A stretch of DNA of 21,033 nucleotides, taken from assembly GCA_947452325.1 (NCBI GenBank), contig CANGCZ010000006.1, positions 1 to 21,033 on the forward strand, read 5' to 3'. Position numbers and translations under genes: made by a program. A model generated the notes under the pieces. It was given only the letters and a program-made list of their open reading frames with translations, did no database searches and was not told the DNA's origin. Below, one piece after another: positions 15,989 to 21,033 of this stretch (position 1 is the first letter of the stretch; every line of letters starts with the position of its first letter). The DNA is from Comamonadaceae bacterium (GTDB lineage: Bacteria; Pseudomonadota; Gammaproteobacteria; Burkholderiales; Burkholderiaceae_C).

Positions 15989-16635
15989 TTTTTGGCGAAT
16001 GTTGAAGGTGAGTAGATAGCAGGGGCCAGGTACACCGTAGAGGCGTTATTGCTGGTTTCCCCTGGCAGCATGCGTACCTCTATGCGATTGGCGGAAACAC
16101 CGTTTTCTAGCAATGCGTTTCGCACCGCCATCAAGCGTCTGAACAGCAATTTATTGGTGTTGGTTATCTCTTCGTCGTCCACAGCCCACACCACAATGTC
16201 ATCGTGCGCTTCGGCCATTTGCGGAAGTAGGGTTTGCAGATGCGCTTTGAGCTCCTGCGACAACTGTTTACTGTGGCGAGTGAATGTCAGCGTCACAAGG
16301 TTTTGCTCACTTAATGTGGCTGAAACGGAAGCTTCAGGGGGGGACAGTGCTAAGGCGTTGCTTGCCGGCGCTTTGAGTTTGATTTGGGTAACCGGGAAGG
16401 TGGCAATCGTCTCTTCGGTGGGGAATTTCAAAGGTTTAGGCTGAACTTTGTCCTTGTCGGCAGTGTTTTTTGCTGATTCAGATTCGCTTGCATTCGCTGA
16501 CTCGCGGACCTTGTCTTGCACCAGCCCCAGGCCAAAGGCCATGATGCAAAGCATGAACAAAATGTTCAACAACACGTTCATGATGGCGTCGACAAAGCCG
16601 GGCCAATAGTTGATGTTTTCCTGGTTTGAATGCAT
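15985..16635 (-). CDS. MotB/ExbD-like protein with the conserved membrane Asp
   Basis: Predicted B-type partner of the channel protein. It has 216 residues: a short cytoplasmic N-terminus, one membrane helix (about 14-38), then a periplasmic region. W11-P-G-F-V-D16 matches the MotB/ZorB start pattern, and D16 is the expected ion-binding residue. A charged Ser/Lys linker (about 44-75) leads to a C-terminal domain (about 108-205) resembling a degenerate OmpA-like domain. The segment NKLLFRRLMAVRNALLENGV aligns with the OmpA peptidoglycan-binding helix and keeps one Arg of the site. It overlaps the channel gene by 4 bases and starts 6 bases after its paralogue. Confidence 0.8.
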   Translation of the reverse strand: MHSNQENINYWPGFVDAIMNVLLNILFMLCIMAFGLGLVQDKVRESANASESESAKNTADKDKVQPKPLKFPTEETIATFPVTQIKLKAPASNALALSPPEASVSATLSEQNLVTLTFTRHSKQLSQELKAHLQTLLPQMAEAHDDIVVWAVDDEEITNTNKLLFRRLMAVRNALLENGVSANRIEVRMLPGETSNNASTVYLAPAIYSPSTFAKK

Positions 16636-16641
16636 CAGTCT

Positions 16642-17253
16642 TCAATCAAAAACCACTGTCAGCACCACGCTGGCCTTTTCCACAGCGTTGCTGGCGTTGT
16701 GTTCGGTGTCTATCAAGGTTTCAATCGCCTCGGCTTTCACACCGGCTTGCATCAAGGCTTGCCTGACAGTGAGGTTGCGTAAATAGGCGTTCCTGAGTTG
16801 CTGTGGGTCTTCAGGGTCAGCCAGCGTGTAAATCTGCCAAATGGCGTTTTTCAGCGATGTATAGGTTGTCAGGTCTTTTTGTAAATACGCCCTCCATCCC
16901 GGATTGATTTCCATGTCAGCGGGAAATTGAATTTGAAAGCGATGGCCTTGTATGCCGTTGTTTTTTTGGTTTGACAGCAACAGCTCGAGCATTTTTTGGC
17001 CGCTGGCTGACTCGACTTGCGTGAAACCAGGCGTGGAAACCACCTCTTTTTTGCAATTGACCAGTTCTTTGCATTCGACTGCGTTGCTGTCCTGAGAAAT
17101 CAGGCCTTTGTCCAATGCCTCCTGAATGACGGCGGTGGCCATGCCCAAAATGCCCATGAGCATGAGCAAAGCGATCAACAAACTGGAAATGCTGGAAACA
17201 TAACCTTGCCAAACGTTGAAGCCCGGCGAGTGGTTAGTGTGTGACTTTTTCAT
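16642..17253 (-). CDS. MotB-like paralogue lacking the membrane Asp
   Basis: 203 residues from the ATG at 17253. Starts further upstream add an AT-rich stretch that I judge non-coding. One membrane helix lies at about 17-42. Its start, W15-Q-G-Y-V-S20, aligns with W11-P-G-F-V-D16 of the next gene, so Ser replaces the ion-carrying Asp. The C-terminal NLTVRQALMQAGVKAEAIE aligns with RLMAVRNALLENGVSANRIE, confirming paralogy. Two cysteines (ECKELVNCKK, about 60-67) lie just outside the membrane and could form a disulfide. It is the first gene of the four-gene cassette. It could be a structural or regulatory subunit in a heterodimer with the Asp-bearing protein. Function is inferred. Confidence 0.72.
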   Translation of the reverse strand: MKKSHTNHSPGFNVWQGYVSSISSLLIALLMLMGILGMATAVIQEALDKGLISQDSNAVECKELVNCKKEVVSTPGFTQVESASGQKMLELLLSNQKNNGIQGHRFQIQFPADMEINPGWRAYLQKDLTTYTSLKNAIWQIYTLADPEDPQQLRNAYLRNLTVRQALMQAGVKAEAIETLIDTEHNASNAVEKASVVLTVVFD

Positions 17254-17396
17254 GATGTGGCTTTGATTGTAAGTATCAAAGACCAAAAATAAGTAAGTAA
17301 ATATTAACAAATTAATAATAGTTAATTAAAAAATGTTCATTTGCTCAGTTTTAAACCCTGTCTGATTTGCAGCCAAACCCACCCATAATTCAGCGC
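17254..17396. promoter_or_regulatory. AT-rich divergent intergenic region between the adhesin cassette and rodA
   Basis: This 143-base gap should hold the cassette promoter (- strand) and possibly one for rodA (+ strand). Bases 17271-17340 contain only 11 G/C of 70, far below the neighbouring genes. An inverted repeat ATTAAC (17303-17308), 12-base gap, GTTAAT (17321-17326) lies at its centre. On the - strand, TGAACA followed by TATTAA with a 16-base spacer is a weak promoter candidate. On the + strand CATAAT at 17384-17389 is a good -10 match without a good -35. Such AT-rich tracts are typical targets of H-NS-like silencers. AAGCCACAT lies at 17255-17263 just before the cassette start codon. 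Confidence 0.5.
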
Positions 17397-18551
17397 ATGG
17401 CTATCAGCTTTGAAAAACCCTATGTTTTGCGCCAGTTCGTGCATGTGCTGCGTGGCTTTGACGGACAACTGACGCTGGCGGTGGCATTGCTGGCCACTGC
17501 AGGTTTGATCACCATGTTTGCCTCGGGTTATGCCAATGGCATGCGTTTCTGGGACCACGCGCGCAACCTGACGCTGGCTTTTGGCATCATGTTTGTGGTG
17601 GCGCAAATCCCGCCTCAGCGGTTGATGACGCTGGCTGTGCCTTTGTACACCGTCGGTTTGGCCTTGTTGGTGGCGGTGGCCTTGTTCGGTTTGACCAAAA
17701 ACGGCGCTCGCCGCTGGCTCAATGTGGGCATCGTGATTCAACCCAGCGAAATCATGAAGATAGGCATGCCGCTGATGCTGGCATGGTGGTTTCAAAAGCG
17801 CGAAGGGCAATTGAGGCCCTTGGATTTCCTGGTCGCCACCCTGCTGTTGGCCATGCCCGTGGGCTTGATTGCCAAACAGCCTGATCTGGGGACAGCCATA
17901 CTGGTGCTGGCCGCCGGTGTGTACGTGCTGTTTTTTGCCGGACTGGGCTGGAAATGGATAGTGCCGCCTCTGGTCATCGGGCTGGCGGCAGCGGTATTGC
18001 TGGTGGTGTTTGAGCCGACCTTGTGCGCGGATGACGTGGAATGGCCTCTGATGCGCGAGTACCAGCGCCAGCGGATATGTACCTTGCTCGACCCGTGGCG
18101 TGATCCTTTGGGCAAAGGTTTTCACATCATCCAAGGGATGATCGCTATCGGCTCCGGCGGATTTTTCGGCAAGGGTTTCATGCAGGGCACGCAAACCCAT
18201 TTGGACTTTATCCCTGAGCGCACCACCGATTTCATTTTTGCCGCCTACGGCGAAGAATTCGGCTTGCTCGGCAATTTGTTGTTGATTGCCGGGTTTGTGT
18301 TTTTGGTGCTGCGCGGGCTGGCGATTTCGCTTGAGGGGCCCACGCTGTTTGCCCGTTTGCTGGCAGGTAGCGTGACCTTGATTTTCTTCACCTATGCTTT
18401 TGTCAACATGGGCATGGTCAGCGGCATATTGCCTGTGGTCGGCGTGCCGCTCCCGTTCATCAGTTATGGCGGCACTGCGATGGTCACTTTGGGCTTTGGC
18501 ATTGGTATATTGTTGTCCGTCGCAAAAGCCAAACAACTGGTTCAATCATGA
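17397..18551 (+). CDS. rodA: Rod-shape peptidoglycan glycosyltransferase RodA (MrdB)
   Basis: SEDS-family polytopic membrane protein that polymerises lipid II during cell elongation with its partner PBP2 and the MreBCD complex. It has 384 residues from the ATG at 17397 (MAISFEKPYVLRQ), which matches where family members usually begin; a TTG at 17367 would add ten unlikely residues. Family marks are PSEIMKIGMPLMLAWWF, KQPDLGTAILVLAAG, LDPWRDPLGKGFHIIQGMIAIGSGG, THLDFIPERTTDFIFAAYGEEFG and PVVGVPLPFISYGG. Its stop overlaps the next gene as ATGA. In many relatives rodA follows mrdA in an mreBCD cluster; here the upstream neighbour is the divergent adhesin cassette. Confidence 0.95.
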   Translation: MAISFEKPYVLRQFVHVLRGFDGQLTLAVALLATAGLITMFASGYANGMRFWDHARNLTLAFGIMFVVAQIPPQRLMTLAVPLYTVGLALLVAVALFGLTKNGARRWLNVGIVIQPSEIMKIGMPLMLAWWFQKREGQLRPLDFLVATLLLAMPVGLIAKQPDLGTAILVLAAGVYVLFFAGLGWKWIVPPLVIGLAAAVLLVVFEPTLCADDVEWPLMREYQRQRICTLLDPWRDPLGKGFHIIQGMIAIGSGGFFGKGFMQGTQTHLDFIPERTTDFIFAAYGEEFGLLGNLLLIAGFVFLVLRGLAISLEGPTLFARLLAGSVTLIFFTYAFVNMGMVSGILPVVGVPLPFISYGGTAMVTLGFGIGILLSVAKAKQLVQS

Positions 18552-19432
18552 GCAAACACACGGGAATCGTAGGTGCAGGCAATATGGGCGGCGGCATGGC
18601 CAAGCGCTTGTTGAGCATGGGCTGGTCGGTGCATGTGCACGACAAGGACAGTGCCACACAGCAGGCCTGGCAGGCCGCCGGCGCGCATGGCTGCGCCAGC
18701 CCTGCCGCGGTGGCCATGGCAGCCGACACGGTGATCGTTTGCGTGATTGATGCGGTGCAGGTGCAAGAGGTGTTGGACGGACCCGATGGTCTGTTGGCCC
18801 ATTTGCAAGCCGGGCAAACGGTGATCATGTGCCCGACGATGGCGCCTGAGCACACCGAGGATTTCGCCCGTCAATTGCAAGCCGTAGGCGTGCACATGGT
18901 GGACGCGCCCATGTCCGGCGGCCCGATTCGCGCAGCCAATGGCAGCATGAGTTTGATGCTGGCCGCGCCCGCCGAGGTGCTGGCGGCGCAAAACGAATTG
19001 CTCACCACCTTATCTAACCAATGTGTGTTTATCAGCCACAAAGCAGGAGACGGCACCCGGGTCAAGCTGGTCAACAACATGCTGGCCGGTATCAATCTGG
19101 TCGGTGCTTGTGAAGCCATGGTCCTGGCCGAGAAGCTGGGTCTGGACAAGGAAATCACCTTGAATCTGATCGAGCGCTCCAGTGGCCAGAACTGGATAGG
19201 TTCAGACCGCTTGCGCCGGGTTTTTGCCGGTGACACCAGTGCGGGTTCACATATGCGTTTGTTGGCTAAGGACACGCGTTTGGCCGTTGAGGCTGCACAG
19301 CAAGCCGGCTATGCAGGCTGGTTGGGTGCAGCTGCCGCAGAGGCTTTTGCCATGGCATGTGACCAAGGCATGGGCGTGATGGACGACAGCAAGATGCTGG
19401 AATTCATCCGACACAACACGCTTCTACAATGA
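18548..19432 (+). CDS. NAD(P)-dependent beta-hydroxyacid dehydrogenase (3-hydroxyisobutyrate dehydrogenase family)
   Basis: Cytoplasmic oxidoreductase with 294 residues, the normal family length. The N-terminal Rossmann motif is GAGNMGGGMA (9-18). The substrate-binding motif DAPMSGG is at 119-125. The catalytic Lys is K173 with N177 in RVKLVNNMLAG. The cofactor-contacting KDTRLAVEAA begins at K241. The family includes 3-hydroxyisobutyrate, tartronate-semialdehyde and L-threonate enzymes. GDGTRVKLVNN and the context do not fix the substrate, so no symbol is given. It overlaps the rodA stop by 4 bases (ATGA) and ends 4 bases before tldD, so all three are probably one transcript. No metabolic partner gene is nearby. 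Confidence 0.88.
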   Translation: MSKHTGIVGAGNMGGGMAKRLLSMGWSVHVHDKDSATQQAWQAAGAHGCASPAAVAMAADTVIVCVIDAVQVQEVLDGPDGLLAHLQAGQTVIMCPTMAPEHTEDFARQLQAVGVHMVDAPMSGGPIRAANGSMSLMLAAPAEVLAAQNELLTTLSNQCVFISHKAGDGTRVKLVNNMLAGINLVGACEAMVLAEKLGLDKEITLNLIERSSGQNWIGSDRLRRVFAGDTSAGSHMRLLAKDTRLAVEAAQQAGYAGWLGAAAAEAFAMACDQGMGVMDDSKMLEFIRHNTLLQ

Positions 19433-19436
19433 CCGC

Positions 19437-20897
19437 ATGATTGCACACGAACCCACCCTCGAACGCCTGTCCATCGCCCAAAGCCTGTTGCTCACGCCTT
19501 ACGGCCTGGACGAGAGCCATTTGACACAAGCCTTGTCGGCCATACGCGCCCACCGCATTGATGACGCTGATTTGTATTTTCAGTACACCCGCTCTGAAGG
19601 GTGGAGTCTGGAGGAAGGCATTGTCAAAACCGGTTCATTCAGTATTGACCAAGGTGTGGGCGTGCGCGCGGTCAGCGGTGAAAAAACCGCCTTTGCATAC
19701 TCAGACGATATTTCCATGGCCTCCTTGATGGACGCGGCGCACACGGTGCGCAGCATTGCCGCCGCAGGCAACAACGCCAGCACCAAGGTGCCGGCCAGAC
19801 GCATTGCCGGTGCGCGCAGCCTCTACCGTGACAACGACCCGATCGCCAGTTTGGACAGCACTGCCAAAGTGAATCTGCTGGAGCGGCTTGAACAGCAAGC
19901 ACGTGCCAAAGACCCTCGCGTGGTGCAAGTCATGGCCGGTTTGGCCAGCGAATACGACGTGGTGCTGGTCGCGCGTGCAGACGGCACTTTGGCCGCCGAT
20001 GTACGCCCCTTGGTGCGCTTGTCGCTGAATGTCATCGTCGAAGAAAAAGGCCGGCGTGAAAGCGGCTCGGCAGGCGGCGGTGGCCGTTTCGGTTTGGCGC
20101 ATTTTGACGAGGCTTGCTTGACACGTTATGTGGATGAAGCCGTCAGCGCGGCCCTGACCAATTTGCAGGCGCAGGCCGCACCCGCCGGTGAAATGACCGT
20201 GGTGCTGGGCTCTGGTTGGCCTGGCATTTTGTTGCACGAAGCCATAGGCCACGGCTTGGAAGGCGACTTCAACCGCAAAGGTTCCAGCGCTTTCAGCGGC
20301 CGCATCGGGCAACGCGTGGCAGCCAAAGGCGTGACGGTGCTCGACGACGGCACGATTGCAGACCGCCGCGGTTCACTCAATGTCGATGATGAAGGCAACG
20401 CCAGTCAGCGAAACGTGTTGATTGAAGATGGCATATTGAAAGCCTACATACAAGACAGCATGAATGCGCGCTTGATGGGCGTAGCGCCCACCGGCAACGG
20501 CCGGCGCGAAAGTTACGCCCACGTACCCATGCCGCGCATGACCAATACTTATATGCTGGGCGGTGACAAACACCCGGAAGAAATCGTTGCCAGCATCAAA
20601 AAAGGTTTGTATGCCACCAATTTCGGCGGCGGTCAGGTCGACATCACTTCAGGCAAGTTCGTGTTTTCCGCCAGCCAGGCCTATTGGGTGGAAAACGGAA
20701 AAATCCAATACCCGGTCAAAGGTGCGACTTTGGTGGGCAACGGGCCGGATGCGCTGACCCGGGTCAGCATGATAGGCAACGACATGGCTTTAGACCCGGG
20801 TGTGGGCACCTGCGGCAAAGAAGGCCAAAGCGTGCCGGTCGGTGTTGGTCAACCCACTCTGCGAATCGATGGTTTGACGGTGGGCGGTACGGCCTGA
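19437..20897 (+). CDS. tldD: Metalloprotease TldD
   Basis: Zinc metalloprotease subunit that, with TldE (PmbA), forms a heterodimer degrading unfolded peptides and maturing some ribosomally made peptides; it is also linked to gyrase-poison sensitivity. It has 486 residues. The HExxxH-type zinc site is HEAIGHGLE (H267, E268, H272), and C459 in GVGTCGKEGQ is the expected further ligand. GGGGRFG (about 213-219) and the C-terminal PTLRIDGLTVGG are also family-typical. It starts 4 bases after the dehydrogenase stop. The partner tldE/pmbA is not in the window, which is usual because the two genes are generally unlinked. Confidence 0.95.
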   Translation: MIAHEPTLERLSIAQSLLLTPYGLDESHLTQALSAIRAHRIDDADLYFQYTRSEGWSLEEGIVKTGSFSIDQGVGVRAVSGEKTAFAYSDDISMASLMDAAHTVRSIAAAGNNASTKVPARRIAGARSLYRDNDPIASLDSTAKVNLLERLEQQARAKDPRVVQVMAGLASEYDVVLVARADGTLAADVRPLVRLSLNVIVEEKGRRESGSAGGGGRFGLAHFDEACLTRYVDEAVSAALTNLQAQAAPAGEMTVVLGSGWPGILLHEAIGHGLEGDFNRKGSSAFSGRIGQRVAAKGVTVLDDGTIADRRGSLNVDDEGNASQRNVLIEDGILKAYIQDSMNARLMGVAPTGNGRRESYAHVPMPRMTNTYMLGGDKHPEEIVASIKKGLYATNFGGGQVDITSGKFVFSASQAYWVENGKIQYPVKGATLVGNGPDALTRVSMIGNDMALDPGVGTCGKEGQSVPVGVGQPTLRIDGLTVGGTA

Positions 20898-20931
20898 GAC
20901 CCGCGCCTTTGCCTGTGCTACATTTCAAACC

Positions 20932-21000
20932 ATGAATTCAGTGCTTTTTCACTTTGCCTACTTTAATGTCTCACGCCCCACCGGCGGTCGAGAGATCTGA
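20932..21000 (+). CDS. Candidate aromatic-rich attenuation leader peptide
   Basis: A 22-codon ORF, ATG at 20932 to TGA at 20998-21000, lies 34 bases after tldD and close to the right edge. Residues 6-11 read FHFAYF, so three Phe and one Tyr codon fall within six codons. This is the pattern of leader peptides such as PheL, where ribosome stalling at scarce aminoacyl-tRNA decides termination. It continues NVSRPTGGREI. The downstream gene is outside the window; a DAHP synthase (aroG-type) or pheA gene would fit. No strong ribosome binding site is visible, and any terminator lies beyond the edge. Confidence 0.5.
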   Translation: MNSVLFHFAYFNVSRPTGGREI

Positions 21001-21033
21001 ACGCAAACAACGCTCTGAACTCCCCAACCTACC

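Noticed and set aside
14780..17253. A Zorya-type phage defence system, because of the ZorA/ZorB-like pair
   Set aside because: No ZorC, ZorD or ZorE gene is present, there are two B-type proteins, and the next gene is a secreted adhesin. An adhesin-control role fits the context better.
14780..17253. Flagellar motor genes motA/motB
   Set aside because: The membrane pattern, the long C-terminal tail, the degenerate OmpA-like domains and the absence of flagellar or chemotaxis neighbours argue against flagellar stators.
17254..17310. Start at 17310 for the first MotB-like gene
   Set aside because: The added residues come from the AT-rich intergenic tract, would give a second short hydrophobic segment before the membrane helix, and are less plausible than the ATG at 17253.
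17337..18545. 402-codon open frame on the - strand opposite rodA
   Set aside because: Composition is dominated by His, Gln and Arg, as expected when the hydrophobic codons of a membrane protein are read antisense. RodA itself is unmistakable.
1..21033. tRNA, rRNA, integrase, transposase or prophage genes
   Set aside because: None was recognised on either strand, so there is no direct mobile-element evidence for transfer of the cassette.

Overview
The window looks like a chromosomal segment of a betaproteobacterium of the order Burkholderiales, most likely Comamonadaceae-like. This rests on protein similarity recalled from memory (FtsA, FtsZ, RodA, the RNB ribonuclease), not on a search. It mixes core cell-envelope genes with one clearly accessory cassette.

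Layout. (1) 1-3611, + strand: 3' end of the division/cell-wall cluster, with a possible ftsQ tail, then ftsA, ftsZ and lpxC. (2) 3645-7870, - strand, tightly overlapping genes read right to left: RNB-family ribonuclease, TonB-like energy transducer, mtgA, ruvC. (3) 7923-17253, - strand: a four-gene accessory cassette. In transcription order these are a small MotB/ExbD-like protein without the usual membrane Asp (17253-16642), a second MotB-like protein that has it (16635-15985), a MotA/TolQ/ExbB-like channel protein with a long coiled-coil tail (15988-14780), and a 2271-residue RTX adhesin for type I secretion (14738-7923). (4) 17254-17396: an AT-rich divergent intergenic region. (5) 17397-20897, + strand: rodA, a beta-hydroxyacid dehydrogenase and tldD, all overlapping or nearly touching. 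(6) 20932-21000: a 22-codon ORF rich in Phe and Tyr codons, probably an attenuation leader peptide for an aromatic-biosynthesis gene beyond the right edge.

How the genes work together. ftsA/ftsZ (Z-ring), lpxC (lipid A), mtgA (glycan polymerisation) and rodA (elongation glycosyltransferase) all serve envelope growth. The cassette is the most interesting part. A predicted ion-driven inner-membrane complex lies directly upstream of, and on the same strand as, a giant surface adhesin. This recalls SiiA/SiiB with the adhesin SiiE in Salmonella SPI-4. It differs in having two B-type subunits, one with Ser where the ion-carrying Asp is expected. That predicts an asymmetric heterodimer inside the channel, used to control adhesin secretion, retention or release. 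No type I secretion ABC transporter, membrane-fusion protein or outer-membrane channel lies in the window.

I found no tRNA, rRNA, CRISPR array, insertion sequence or integrase. No gene-free stretch exceeds 300 bases; the longest are 1272-1436 and 17254-17396, both described below.
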